Of a stretch of 64,000 bases of DNA, positions 1 through 9,498 are shown piece by piece. The translations under genes were made by a program, and so were the position numbers. Positions within the stretch are counted from its first letter, which is position 1, and every line of letters begins with the position of its first letter. Where the stretch lies: the NCBI GenBank assembly GCA_900473745.1, contig UCMW01000010.1:1-64000 (forward strand), written 5' to 3'. The notes under the pieces were generated by a model. The model was given only the letters and a program-made list of their open reading frames with translations. It had not been told where the DNA came from and ran no database searches. Source of the DNA: Hyphomicrobiales bacterium (GTDB lineage: Bacteria; Pseudomonadota; Alphaproteobacteria; Rhizobiales; Rhizobiaceae).

Positions 1-27
1 CCTGGCGCCGCTTCAGTAAACGTCCCC

Positions 28-704
28 GTTGAGGCAAAACTCCATGGCCTACGGAAATCGGTCCCGCGTGACCCTTGCGGGTGGCGGTGATCCGGCGCCC
101 GCGACTTCCCTTGTTTTAGCCCTGACGTGGCGAGAATCCCTGGGGTCCGCGCGTTGCCCGTCGCTGGGCTGGCGCTTCCGATATTCTTCGTTGTCTGGCC
201 CGGATCTCGCGCAAGTGCTGGCCTCTCGTGCGTGTTCGGCACGATGATCGCTTCGCCGGGCAGCCATATGATCTCGTCGGGGGTGATCAATCGTCGGGCG
301 ACCATATGTTCGCTCGATGTGTGGCCGGCAAGCTTCCACGGCAGGTTCGGACTGCTTTATGAGCTCGTGGCGTGATGGGGATGCATGCGCCCGATGGTGC
401 TGGTCATCAGGCTTGCTGTCTCGATGTCGTTGAGCCCGAATACATGGCATACGCTGGCATTGGAGAGGACGGTGCCGGACTGCTTCCCATGGGTGGCGCG
501 CAACTGATGCATGTCCTGCAGGATCGGCCACAGCTGCACACCATAACCTGCCATCAGCCCCATGGCCCGTTCTATCGGGCGAATGCCTCTGCGCGGTGAT
601 CTCGTCAAGCAGGAAAAGCACGGGATTGGCGGGTGTCGCTGGATCGTTTGTTATGTCAATGAGGCTTCGAATATACAACAATATCAGCCGTCCCGGAGAG
701 CAGA
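28..704. repeat. left copy of an imperfect direct repeat (traG 3' region)
   Basis: This stretch aligns by eye, in the same orientation, with about 16880-17700. Matching landmarks are TCGGTCCCGC at 58 and 16911, then the shared CCGATATTCTTC and GGATCTCGCGCAAG blocks, then the traG coding part. The left copy is shorter by roughly 100 bp because the end of traG is deleted. The two copies flank the betaine-type operon and the small genes behind it, so recombination between them could delete or duplicate about 16.8 kb. Confidence 0.75.
210..704 (-). pseudogene. traG: decayed traG/virD4-type coupling protein fragment
   Basis: Translation of the minus strand gives pieces of the TraG protein encoded at 17130-18725. 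The Walker B neighbourhood reads PVLFLLDEI, followed in another frame by AMGLMAGYGVQLWPILQDMH, NASVCHVFGLNDIETASL and, after a stop near 362, LPWKLAGHTSSEH. At least one small deletion near 590-600 and an in-frame stop break the frame. The N-terminal half with the membrane segments and Walker A is absent, and the C-terminal end is fused by deletion to sequence that lies downstream of traG in the intact copy. No functional product is expected. Confidence 0.8.
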
Positions 705-719
705 CGGTTTCCGCTTCGT

Positions 720-1703
720 TCATGGAAGGGGCTGACGCTCGATCGCCGTTGGGTAAGAGGACCCTTTGGCCTCTCGTGTGTCGGCGGACTTGGACGTCGC
801 AACCGCCTTTATGGCCTCGGCGAAGAGGCTTGTACCCATCAGCGATCTACAACGGGCGAAGCGCCTATTGGCGTAATTGCGGAAGTCGTCTGCAGGATTG
901 TCGTTTGCGAGCTGTATCAAGCCCCAGAGTGTCCATAGAAGGTCGCACATTGCCTTATATATGATGATCCGCCCACGCTCGGCGGCAGAGGGCTCGACGC
1001 CGAAATAAGCAAGGATCATTTCTTCCTCCTGCCAGCTGTCGAATTCACCCTCCACACTGAGGTCGGCGAGATCCCACATCGGATCGTTCATGCCGGAATA
1101 TTCCCAATCGACGATCCACATGCGCTCACCACTGTCGAGGAAGTTTTCGCAAAGCGGATCGCAGTGGCAGGCGACAACAGGCAGCGGATGGGCCGCCAGC
1201 GCCGCCCGCACGACCTCCGCCTCGCTTAGGACGGCATGATATCCCTCCGGCAGGGCGACATCCTTCGTTCCGAGGATGCCGAGGTAGCTGTCGATCATCG
1301 CGAAGAGTTCGAAGCGTGCAGGGAAGACGGCGCCGCTGTCATGCAGTTTGCGGAAAGCCTTGCCGGCCCGGGCAGGGGCACCGGCTCGTGACCGAAACTG
1401 CTCCGGTGTCATGGTGGTGGTCCCATCCAGGAAACGGGAGACGAAGATGCCACTTGTCGGATTCGCAAAGAGAATGTCCGGGCCGACACCGGCATAGGCG
1501 ACGGCCTCGGTCGCCATCATCTCGTTGATCCGGTCAATGTACTCCTCGGTGCCCTTGCCCGGAATGCGCAGACAGTGGTCGCCAACGCGGAAAACGAGAT
1601 TGGTCAGTCCGCCCAGACGTTGGATCGGGCCGTCGTAGCCGGCCAGCAGGGGGATCGTCTTCAAGGTTTCGCGGGCGAGCGCGATCTCGGCCTCTTCGTT
1701 CAT
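720..1703 (-). CDS. choline-kinase/APH-family phosphotransferase
   Basis: A 327-residue protein of the choline/ethanolamine kinase and aminoglycoside phosphotransferase superfamily. The catalytic loop is readable as CHCDPLCENFL and the metal-binding segment as WIVDWEYSG, the usual Brenner-type motif followed by the DxD/E site. It would phosphorylate a small hydroxylated or amino substrate with ATP in the cytoplasm; the substrate is not known. Its ATG overlaps the stop of the upstream dehydrogenase by 4 bp (ATGA), so it is the last gene of a coupled operon. Its end lies about 15 bp from the traG remnant, so the C-terminal tail may be affected by the junction. It is a paralogue of the kinase at 6565-7473. 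Confidence 0.8.
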   Translation of the reverse strand: MNEEAEIALARETLKTIPLLAGYDGPIQRLGGLTNLVFRVGDHCLRIPGKGTEEYIDRINEMMATEAVAYAGVGPDILFANPTSGIFVSRFLDGTTTMTPEQFRSRAGAPARAGKAFRKLHDSGAVFPARFELFAMIDSYLGILGTKDVALPEGYHAVLSEAEVVRAALAAHPLPVVACHCDPLCENFLDSGERMWIVDWEYSGMNDPMWDLADLSVEGEFDSWQEEEMILAYFGVEPSAAERGRIIIYKAMCDLLWTLWGLIQLANDNPADDFRNYANRRFARCRSLMGTSLFAEAIKAVATSKSADTREAKGSSYPTAIERQPLP

Positions 1704-4117
1704 GCCTTCAGCCTCTCCATCTTCGGGTCATAGAGGGTGCGGTTGCCCCGGCGGGCCTCATAGGTCCGGCCGAAGGCCTCGATCTGGAACTGCTCACCTG
1801 TGGCGATTTCGCTCGGCAGGTAGCCGAAGGCGATGGTCTTGCCGAGCGTATATCCGTAGCCGGTGCTGGCGGTAGAGCCGACCACCTTGCCGTTGAGCAG
1901 TACCGCCTCGCCGCCGTGGAAGGGGGCGAAGCCGTCGACGGTGTAGGAGACGAGCTTGCGCTTTACGCCGTCCGCCTTGATCGTCGCCAGGGCCTCCCGG
2001 CCGATGAAGTCGCCCTTGTCGAGCGCGACGCAGAAGCCGAGACCAGCCTCATACGGATTGTAGTCGGGCGTGATGTCGCCGGACCAGTAGAGATAGCCCT
2101 TTTCCATGCGGGCCGCATCGATGGCCCGGTATCCGGCATCGGCAATGCCGAAGGCTTGTCCGGCCGTCTTCAGGGTGTCGTAGACATGGGAGGCGTATTC
2201 CTGGTCGATATAGAGTTCATAGCCGAGTTCGCCGACATAACCGATGCGGACCGCAAGCGCCCGTGCGGCGCCGATTTCGATGCTTTTGGCTGCAAGGAAG
2301 GGAAATGCTGCGTTGGAGAGGTCGTCGTCGGATACGCTCTGCAGCACCTCGCGGGCATGCGGGCCGCAGATGTTCAAGGTGGCGAAGCGATTTGTGACGT
2401 CGCGCAGGGAGACGCCTGCCGGCAGGTGGCGGGAAACCCAGTTGCCGTCCCGGACGCCAAAGCCGGAGCCGGTGATCAGGTAGAGCAGGTCGTCCGCGAG
2501 ATGGACGATCGTCACATCCGCTTCGATACCACCGCGCTCGTTGCAGAGTTGGGTGTAGACGGCCTTGCCCGGTGGGCCGGAGAGATCATTGGCAGCGATC
2601 CGCTGCATGGCAGCCCATGCGCCGGGTCCGCTGATCTCGAATTTGGAGAAGGAGGATTGATCGATGAGTGCCACCCGCCCGCGGATCGCCTTGACCTCCT
2701 CTCCGACAGCGTCGAACCAGTTCGACTTGCCCTCGAAAGAGGGGATGTCCCGTTCATCCGAGCCTGCTTGCGAAAACCAGTTGGGGCGTTCCCAACCGAA
2801 CTTGGAGCCGAAGACGGCGCCGTTCCTCGCCAGGGTGTCGTGTAGCGGCGAGCGGCGCAAGCCTCTGACGGCTTGCGCTTCTTCGCCCGGCCAATGGACT
2901 TTGTAATAGGCGCCATAAGCCTCGATGGCGCGTTCTTCCAGATAACGTCCCTGCGCATGAACCGCGCCAAAGCGACGGACGTCGAAAGGCCAGAGATCCA
3001 TGCCGGCATCGCCGTGCAGGATGAGGTTGGAAAGCGCAAGGCCAGCGCCGCCTGACGCGGCGATGCCGGCTGTGAAGCCGCAGGCGACGTAGAAGTTGTC
3101 GAGCTCAGGAGCCAGCCCCATGATCGGTTCGCCGTCGAATGAGACGGGGATCGGACCGTTGATTACCGTCTGGATTCCGATTTCGTTGAGGGCAGGAATG
3201 CGGGTCGCGGTCGGCAGGGCAAAGAGTTCCAGCCGCTCCCAGTTCGGCGCAAACAGTTCACGGCCGAAGTCGAGTGGTGGCTTTCCGCGCCAGCAGCCTT
3301 TCGTGCCGTCTTCCCAGCCGCCGATGGCGAAGGAGCCGGTGTCGGGCTTCAGGTAGAAATTGTTGTCGGGATCGCGCAGCGTGGTGAGATCCGGGGGCAG
3401 GGTGAGCTTCTTTTCGGTGAGAAAATACTGGTGCTCCACGACACCTGCGGCGAGCGGCACGCCCGCCATCTCGCCGACGCGTTTTGCCCAGAGGCCGGCG
3501 CAATTGACCAGAATATCGAAGGAAATCGTCCCGCCATTCGTCACCACGCCGACGGCCCGGCGGTTCTCGATGACGATCTCCTCGACCGTCACCCCTTCCT
3601 CGATCTTCACGCCGTTCATGCGCGCACCTTTGGCATAGGCCATGGTCAGCGAGTAGGGATCGATATAGCCGTCGCCGGGGATGAAGGCGGCCCCTTCGAT
3701 GCCATCCTTGACGATGTAAGGGAAACGGCTCGCCGCCTCTTCAGCGGAGAGGGAGTAGCATTCGACGCCGAAGCTCTTCGCCTGGGTCATCGAACGGCGG
3801 ATTTCGCTCCAGCGCTCAGGACTTCCGGCAAGCCTCAGCGACCCGACTTTCTTCCAGGCGATATGCTGCCCGGTCTCTTCCTCCAGCCGGTCGAAGACTG
3901 CGACGGAATTCTGCATCAGTCGGGTGAGGTTGCGTTTTCCCCGAAGCTGGCCGACGAGGCCCGCCGCATGCCAGGTGCAGCCATGGGTGAGCATGGCCTT
4001 TTCCACCAACAGCACGTCCTTGGCGCCGTCGCGGGCGAGGTGGTAGGCGACCGAGGTGCCGATGGCGCCACCGCCGATGATCAGGATATGGACGTGACGA
4101 TCCGCGCGAAATGACAT
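1700..4117 (-). CDS. FAD-dependent dimethylglycine/sarcosine dehydrogenase-like protein with GcvT domain
   Basis: 805 residues. The N-terminus carries a DAO-type FAD-binding fold (IIGGGAIGTSVAYHLA, residues about 12-27) and the TWHAAGLVGQLR segment, whose His matches the covalent FAD attachment site of dimethylglycine and sarcosine dehydrogenases. The C-terminal half, from about residue 430, is a GcvT/aminomethyltransferase domain that in the family passes the released one-carbon unit to tetrahydrofolate. This predicts oxidative N-demethylation of a methylated amine. It lies 9 bp behind a paralogue of similar length and in one operon with a betaine-type importer. Exact substrate (dimethylglycine, sarcosine or another N-methyl compound) cannot be settled from sequence. 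Confidence 0.85.
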   Translation of the reverse strand: MSFRADRHVHILIIGGGAIGTSVAYHLARDGAKDVLLVEKAMLTHGCTWHAAGLVGQLRGKRNLTRLMQNSVAVFDRLEEETGQHIAWKKVGSLRLAGSPERWSEIRRSMTQAKSFGVECYSLSAEEAASRFPYIVKDGIEGAAFIPGDGYIDPYSLTMAYAKGARMNGVKIEEGVTVEEIVIENRRAVGVVTNGGTISFDILVNCAGLWAKRVGEMAGVPLAAGVVEHQYFLTEKKLTLPPDLTTLRDPDNNFYLKPDTGSFAIGGWEDGTKGCWRGKPPLDFGRELFAPNWERLELFALPTATRIPALNEIGIQTVINGPIPVSFDGEPIMGLAPELDNFYVACGFTAGIAASGGAGLALSNLILHGDAGMDLWPFDVRRFGAVHAQGRYLEERAIEAYGAYYKVHWPGEEAQAVRGLRRSPLHDTLARNGAVFGSKFGWERPNWFSQAGSDERDIPSFEGKSNWFDAVGEEVKAIRGRVALIDQSSFSKFEISGPGAWAAMQRIAANDLSGPPGKAVYTQLCNERGGIEADVTIVHLADDLLYLITGSGFGVRDGNWVSRHLPAGVSLRDVTNRFATLNICGPHAREVLQSVSDDDLSNAAFPFLAAKSIEIGAARALAVRIGYVGELGYELYIDQEYASHVYDTLKTAGQAFGIADAGYRAIDAARMEKGYLYWSGDITPDYNPYEAGLGFCVALDKGDFIGREALATIKADGVKRKLVSYTVDGFAPFHGGEAVLLNGKVVGSTASTGYGYTLGKTIAFGYLPSEIATGEQFQIEAFGRTYEARRGNRTLYDPKMERLKA

Positions 4118-4126
4118 ATCGGAACC

Positions 4127-6568
4127 TCAGGCTTTGATCTTGTCCATGGCCGGGTCGAACATCGCCCCGAAGTGAGGGGTGGCCTGCGTCTTTTCCGCCG
4201 CGACCACGAGCTCGTAAGTTCCGCTTTTCAGGTAGTCGTCGCTGACGCCTTCGGCGTTGCGGACATAGCCGTAGCCAATGTTCTGACCCAGCGTGTAGCC
4301 ATAGCCACCGCTCGTCAGGTAGCCGACCGGCTCGCCGTTTCTGAGGATCGTCTCGCGTCCGGCGAGCACGATCGAGGGGTCGTCGACGGTGAAACCCATC
4401 AACCGCTTCTTGAGCGGCTGGCCAGCCAGGCCTTCCAACGCCCGGCGACCGAGGAAATCGATGTTCTTGCGGAGTTTTACCGCCCAGCCGAGCCCCGCCT
4501 CGAAGGGTGTGTCATTCGGCGTGATGTCGGAACTCCAGGCCCGGTAGCCTTTTTCGAGACGCAGGGATTCCAGCGCGCGGTAGCCGATGGGGCGGATGTC
4601 ATGGGTTTTGCCCGCCGCCATCAGGGCGTCATAGACCTCACCGAGGGCTGTAATCGGGATATGCAGTTCCCAGCCGAGTTCGCCGACATAGGTGACCCGG
4701 AGCGCGCGGACGGTGGCGCCGGCAATCTCGATGTCACGCACATGGCCGAAGGGGAAGACCGTGTTCGAGACATCCGCAGCGGTGACGGCGGCGAGTACGT
4801 CACGCGCCCTCGGTCCCATCAGGGACAGCGTGCCCCAGTCTTCGGTGATGTCGGAAAGCGTGCAGTTCAGACCGGCCGGAATATGGTCTGATATCCAGCC
4901 GAAGTCGTGGGTTCGGAAGCCTGTGCCGGTGACGATGTAGAATTTGTCTTCGGCGAAGCGCGCGACGGTCAAGTCCGCCTCGATGCCCCCCCGAGTGTTC
5001 AGAAGCTGTGTGTAGGTCAGGCGGCCGACGGGCTTGTTCACGTCATTGGCGCAGATCCAGTCGAGTGCCTTGAGGGCATCGGGACCCGAAAGCTCGTATT
5101 TCGCAAAGGACGACTGGTCAAACACCCCGACTGCCTCACGCACGTGGCGATGCTCGTCGCCAACGGGCTCAAACCAGTTCTGCCGGCCCATGGAGTAAAC
5201 GTCCTTCGCCTCCACGCCTGATGGCGCGAACCAATTGGGGCGCTCCCAGCCGAGCTTGGAGCCGAAGACGGCGCCAGACGCCTTCAGGCGGTTGTAGAGG
5301 GGAGAGACGAGGCGCGGGCGGCCGCTTTCATATTCCTCGTGCGGGAAGGCGATGGTGTAATGTTTGCCATAGGCTTCCAGCGTGCGGTCGCAGACCCACT
5401 GGCGGTCGCGATGCATGCCGGCGAAACGCCTGATGTCGACGACCCAGAGATCGAGCGGTGCTTCGCCGTCGACCACCCATTGCGCCAGCACCCAGCCGGC
5501 CCCACCGCCGGACGCGATGCCGAAGGCGTTGAAGCCTGCGCCGACAAACATGTTCTTGCATTCGGGCGCGGCACCCAGGATGAAGTTGCCGTCGGGCGTG
5601 AAGCTCTCCGGACCATTGATCATCTGCTTGACGCCCACCGTCTCCAGAGCTGGTACGCGCTCGACGGCCTGGATCATGTGCTGTTCGAAATGGTCGAAAT
5701 CATCGTCGAAGAGACGGAAGGCCCAATCCTCAGGCAGGTCGCCGGTGAGCCAGGGCTGCGGGTTGGGCTCATAGCCGCCCATGACAAGGCCGCCGACCTC
5801 TTCCTTGTAGTAGGTCCGCCTGTCAGGGTCGCGGATTGTCGGGGCATCGGTCGACAGGCCCTCGATCTTTTCGGTGATGATATACTGGTGTTTGACGGCC
5901 TGGAGGGGCACGTTGATGCCGGCCAAGGCGCCGACCTGGCGGGCCCATTGGCCGGCACAGTTGACGACCTTTTCGCAGGAGACGTCGCCTTGGCTCGTCT
6001 TAACGGCTGTGATCCGGCCGTCCTTCATCTCGAAGCCGATGACCCGGACGTTTTCGACGATCTTCGCGCCATGCATGCGCGCACCCTTGGCGAGCGACTG
6101 GGTGATGTCGGAAGGGCTCGCCTGACCGTCCGTCGGCAGCCAGCTGGCACCAACAAGATCATCGACATTCATCAGCGGCCACATCCGCTTCACCTCGTCG
6201 GGGGAAACGAGATGCATCTCCATTCCGAAGCTGCCGGCCGTGGTGGCGAGGCGCTTGAATTCGGTCCAGCGGTCCTGGTTGGTGGCCAGCCGCAGGCAGC
6301 CGGTCATCTTCCAGCCCGTTGCGAGCCCGGTTTCGGCTTCCAGCCCCTTGTAGAGCTCGACCGAGTATTTCAGCACGCGGGTAATCGAGGCGGACGAACG
6401 GAGCTGGCCGACGAGACCGGCCGCGTGCCAGGTGGAGCCGGATGTAAGCGAGCCCTGTTCGATAAGCAGCACGTCCGCCTTGTGATCCCTGGCGAGATGA
6501 TAGGCGGTGGAGCAGCCGATGATGCCGCCGCCGATGACGACGATCTGGGCGTGGGAGGGCAGGGTCAT
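4127..6568 (-). CDS. FAD-dependent dimethylglycine/sarcosine dehydrogenase-like protein with GcvT domain (paralogue)
   Basis: 813 residues with the same two-domain plan as the neighbour at 1700-4117. It has a Rossmann FAD motif VIGGGIIGCSTAYHLA near residue 11, the TSGSTWHAAGLVGQLR flavinylation-type segment, a central DAO domain, and a C-terminal GcvT domain with the conserved YVGELGWELHIP stretch. The start ATG overlaps the stop of the upstream kinase. Two consecutive dehydrogenases fit two successive demethylations, for example dimethylglycine to sarcosine to glycine, with formaldehyde units captured on folate. That order is inference. The enzymes are soluble and would pass electrons to an ETF-type carrier or oxygen, which is not encoded here. 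Confidence 0.85.
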   Translation of the reverse strand: MTLPSHAQIVVIGGGIIGCSTAYHLARDHKADVLLIEQGSLTSGSTWHAAGLVGQLRSSASITRVLKYSVELYKGLEAETGLATGWKMTGCLRLATNQDRWTEFKRLATTAGSFGMEMHLVSPDEVKRMWPLMNVDDLVGASWLPTDGQASPSDITQSLAKGARMHGAKIVENVRVIGFEMKDGRITAVKTSQGDVSCEKVVNCAGQWARQVGALAGINVPLQAVKHQYIITEKIEGLSTDAPTIRDPDRRTYYKEEVGGLVMGGYEPNPQPWLTGDLPEDWAFRLFDDDFDHFEQHMIQAVERVPALETVGVKQMINGPESFTPDGNFILGAAPECKNMFVGAGFNAFGIASGGGAGWVLAQWVVDGEAPLDLWVVDIRRFAGMHRDRQWVCDRTLEAYGKHYTIAFPHEEYESGRPRLVSPLYNRLKASGAVFGSKLGWERPNWFAPSGVEAKDVYSMGRQNWFEPVGDEHRHVREAVGVFDQSSFAKYELSGPDALKALDWICANDVNKPVGRLTYTQLLNTRGGIEADLTVARFAEDKFYIVTGTGFRTHDFGWISDHIPAGLNCTLSDITEDWGTLSLMGPRARDVLAAVTAADVSNTVFPFGHVRDIEIAGATVRALRVTYVGELGWELHIPITALGEVYDALMAAGKTHDIRPIGYRALESLRLEKGYRAWSSDITPNDTPFEAGLGWAVKLRKNIDFLGRRALEGLAGQPLKKRLMGFTVDDPSIVLAGRETILRNGEPVGYLTSGGYGYTLGQNIGYGYVRNAEGVSDDYLKSGTYELVVAAEKTQATPHFGAMFDPAMDKIKA

Positions 6569-7473
6569 GAGGTGTGTTTCCCGTAGACAGAGTTATAGTG
6601 GTCCAGCGCTTCTTGGAGGCGCGTGAGGTTCTCGGCCGTGTAGCCGACATAGTCGGCGCCCGGCGCATCGAGGTAGAGTTCGGAGGTCATGCTCCACATC
6701 GCCTCGCGCAAGAGGGAGGCGCATTGCATGGCGGCGAGCGAGCGGCGGATCTCGGGCGAAGGCACACCACCGAAATAGGCAGTCAAAAACTCTTCCGACT
6801 GGTCGGGTGTCAGCCCGGCATTGGAGGTTGCCCCCGCGAGATCGAACATCGCGGTCGAGAAGCCGGCATATTCGAAGTCGATCAGCCAGAGCCTCGTCCC
6901 ATCATCGAGAATGTTGGATGGCAGGAGGTCGTTGTGGGCGAAGACGATCGGCAAGGGCGTCTGCGCGGCTTCCAGTTCCTCGGCCAGCACCAGATATCTG
7001 GCAAGCTCCGGGATCATCCGGCTGTTGCCGGCCTCAAGCGTACGGGCATAGTCGCGCACCACGTGGAAGGGCCAGAACACGAAGCCGGCGCCGGAGACGT
7101 GGCGCGGCATTTCCTTGTGAAATCGGTGGAGGAGGAGCGCCACGCGCTCGCGTTCGGCTGCGACGTCGTTTGCCGAGAACGTCTTCGCGTCCAGGAAGGC
7201 AGACACCATGATGCCCGGTTCTGCATACTCCACTTCCGGAGCGAAACCGGCCTCGTGGGCAGCGCGGGCCGTCATGAGTTCGCGGGTCCTGGAAACGTGA
7301 TGGAAGGGATAATCTGTCCCGAAGCGCACGACGTGGCGGCCAGAGGCATCGGCCACCAGGAAGCTTTCATTGCTGAGGCCCCCCCGGAGCACGGAGATGT
7401 CCAGCGCTCCATTCCAGCAGGGCAGCGCCGCGATGCGGTCTTCGACTATGGAGTGCAGCGCGACGTCGGTCAT
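6565..7473 (-). CDS. choline-kinase/APH-family phosphotransferase (paralogue)
   Basis: 302 residues. The kinase signature FAHNDLLPSNIL and the following WLIDFEYAG place it in the choline/ethanolamine kinase-like group, as for the gene at 720-1703. It overlaps the permease gene upstream (ATGA) and the dehydrogenase gene downstream, so it is translationally coupled inside the import/demethylation operon. Kinases are not needed for the known glycine betaine demethylation route, so two of them suggest that the imported compound or an intermediate is phosphorylated. Substrate is unknown. Confidence 0.8.
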   Translation of the reverse strand: MTDVALHSIVEDRIAALPCWNGALDISVLRGGLSNESFLVADASGRHVVRFGTDYPFHHVSRTRELMTARAAHEAGFAPEVEYAEPGIMVSAFLDAKTFSANDVAAERERVALLLHRFHKEMPRHVSGAGFVFWPFHVVRDYARTLEAGNSRMIPELARYLVLAEELEAAQTPLPIVFAHNDLLPSNILDDGTRLWLIDFEYAGFSTAMFDLAGATSNAGLTPDQSEEFLTAYFGGVPSPEIRRSLAAMQCASLLREAMWSMTSELYLDAPGADYVGYTAENLTRLQEALDHYNSVYGKHTS

Positions 7474-9494
7474 TCCATCCGCTCCCTCAGACGAGCAGCG
7501 CCGGCAGAGATCAACCGATCGGCGATGATGGCGATGAAGGCAACGGCGAGCCCGGCGACAATGCCGCGGCCGGTATCGGCCTTGGTCAAGGCGATATAGA
7601 CCTCCTGGCCGAGGTCACGTGTTCCGACGAGAGCCGTGATGACGAGCATGGAGAGGGCGAACATGATCGTCTGGTTCAGACCGAGCATGAGTTCGGGAAG
7701 TGCGAGCTTCAACTTAATCTTGGTGAGGATCTGAAAGGGCGTGCAGCCCATGGCGCGGCCGGCCTCGACGACCTTCGGGTCGACGCGCTGGATCCCGAGT
7801 GCCGTGTATCGGATGGCCGGCGCCACGGCATAGGCAACGATGGCGATCAGAGCCGTGAAGTCGCCGACCCGGAAGAGCATGACGGCCGGCATCAGGTAAA
7901 CGAAGGAAGGCAGCGTCTGCAGCGTGTCGATCACCACCTGCAGCCAGCGCCAGACCCGCTCACGCTCTGCGGCGAGAATGCCGATTGGAATGCCGATCAG
8001 GCAGGCGATGATCACTGCGATGCCGCAGAGATAGACCGTCACCATCGCCTTTTCCCATTGGCCTGTCGCGGCGATCAGGAAGGAGAGCGTGGCAGCAAGG
8101 ACAGCCAGCCGCAGCCCGCCCAGGCGGTAGCCGGCGATGGCCAGCACGGCGACGACACCCGGCCAGGGCAACTCGGCCAGGAAGCGTTTGATCGGTACCA
8201 GAAGGTGGATGAGGAGGGTGGTGCGGATCGCCTCGAGCAGGTCGAAGAAGTTGATGTTGATCCATTTTACCACCTCGTTCCAGAAGGTGCCGGTCGACAG
8301 GGTGAGGCTGTCGGGCAGGGTGGCGAAAGCCGGCGAGATCAGGCTGGCTATAAGGCTGAAGACGATCACGGCAAGGCCTGCAGTCAGATAGGGGTGGCGC
8401 TGCATCAGGTTGTGGTCGCCGGTCGCGATGACGGACGGAACACCTGCCTTTCGGGCGAAGGCCTGGCTCAAGCGGTCGAGGGCGACGGCGAGTGCCACGA
8501 TCGCGAAACCCGCCTCGAAGCCGGCACCAATGTCGAGACGGCGCAGGGCTGCGAGTACGTCGAAGCCGAGGCCGCCGGCGCCGATCATCGAGGCGATGAT
8601 CACCATGTTGAGAGAGAGCATGATGACCTGGTTGACGCCGACCATCAGCGCGTCGGCGGCCGAGGGCACCATGACCTTCCAGGTCATCTGGCGACGCGAG
8701 CAGCCGACCATGTAGCCAAGATCACGGATTTCCGACGGTACGGCGCGCAAGCCGAGAAGAGTGATGCGGACCATGGGCGGCATGGCATAGATAATGGTCC
8801 CGACGATGGCTGCCGTCGGCCCGAAACCGAAGAGGAAAAGGATCGGCACGAGATAGGCGAAGATCGGGATGGTCTGCATCAGGTCGAGAAGTGGCGAGAT
8901 CGCCCGTTCTACCCACGGAAAGCGGTAGCCGGCGAGCCCGAGCAACAAGCCGAGAATGACGCCGATTGGAACAGCGACCAGGATGGAGGAGAGCGTCACC
9001 ATGGCGCTCGACCATTGGCCGAATGCGGCGAGGAAACCGAAGCACGTGACGACCAGTGCCGCCAACTTGGCGCCGCCTGCATAACATCCCATCAGACCGC
9101 CGAGAACGATGACACCCAGGTAGGAGATCGGCGGCACGATCTGGACTGCGGCGGATCCCTGGCCCGAGAGGAAACCGGTGGAAAGCAGGCTGAGCGCAAA
9201 CGTGTAGGGAATGTCGATGAGGTCTGCGATGAAGCGCGTGAGATCAGTGAAGGAGAAGAGGCCGAAGGTCGCTTCGTTGACCAGCCATTTCATCCAGGTG
9301 CTGATGGGTCGAGCTGCAGGGATTTGCCAGGCGCGGGGATAGTCGAATGCCCATTTTCCGATCGACGGGCCGAGCCACCAGGCCATGAGCATGGCGAAAG
9401 CGGCAAGCGCCAGGGCGATATCCACCAGGCGTTTGCCATTAGGCGCGCTCCCGGTCTCGTCGGCGTGGAAGGGCGGGGCGGTTAGGTCGCTCAT
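7470..9494 (-). CDS. betaine/proline-type ABC importer, fused double permease
   Basis: 674 residues made of two ProW-like BPD_transp_1 permease domains in one chain, about residues 90-330 and 400-670. Each has the EAA-type loop region, readable as RDLGYMVGCSRRQMTWKVM in the first half and VVEAGRAMGCTPFQILTKI in the second. Many hydrophobic helices alternate through the protein. The usual partner would be a single-domain ProW dimer; here one polypeptide supplies both halves. It lies 4 bp after the ATPase gene, and its stop overlaps the start of the next kinase gene. Located in the inner membrane, importing a quaternary amine or related osmolyte. Confidence 0.88.
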   Translation of the reverse strand: MSDLTAPPFHADETGSAPNGKRLVDIALALAAFAMLMAWWLGPSIGKWAFDYPRAWQIPAARPISTWMKWLVNEATFGLFSFTDLTRFIADLIDIPYTFALSLLSTGFLSGQGSAAVQIVPPISYLGVIVLGGLMGCYAGGAKLAALVVTCFGFLAAFGQWSSAMVTLSSILVAVPIGVILGLLLGLAGYRFPWVERAISPLLDLMQTIPIFAYLVPILFLFGFGPTAAIVGTIIYAMPPMVRITLLGLRAVPSEIRDLGYMVGCSRRQMTWKVMVPSAADALMVGVNQVIMLSLNMVIIASMIGAGGLGFDVLAALRRLDIGAGFEAGFAIVALAVALDRLSQAFARKAGVPSVIATGDHNLMQRHPYLTAGLAVIVFSLIASLISPAFATLPDSLTLSTGTFWNEVVKWININFFDLLEAIRTTLLIHLLVPIKRFLAELPWPGVVAVLAIAGYRLGGLRLAVLAATLSFLIAATGQWEKAMVTVYLCGIAVIIACLIGIPIGILAAERERVWRWLQVVIDTLQTLPSFVYLMPAVMLFRVGDFTALIAIVAYAVAPAIRYTALGIQRVDPKVVEAGRAMGCTPFQILTKIKLKLALPELMLGLNQTIMFALSMLVITALVGTRDLGQEVYIALTKADTGRGIVAGLAVAFIAIIADRLISAGAARLRERME

Positions 9495-9498
9495 CGGC

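Noticed and set aside
5339..6586. 415-residue open frame opposite the second dehydrogenase
   Set aside because: Mirror of a clear FAD/GcvT coding frame; no motif and low-complexity Gly/Ala/His composition.
8058..9485. 475-residue frame opposite the fused permease
   Set aside because: Strongly charged, Asp/Gly/Glu-rich translation typical of the reverse of membrane-helix codons.
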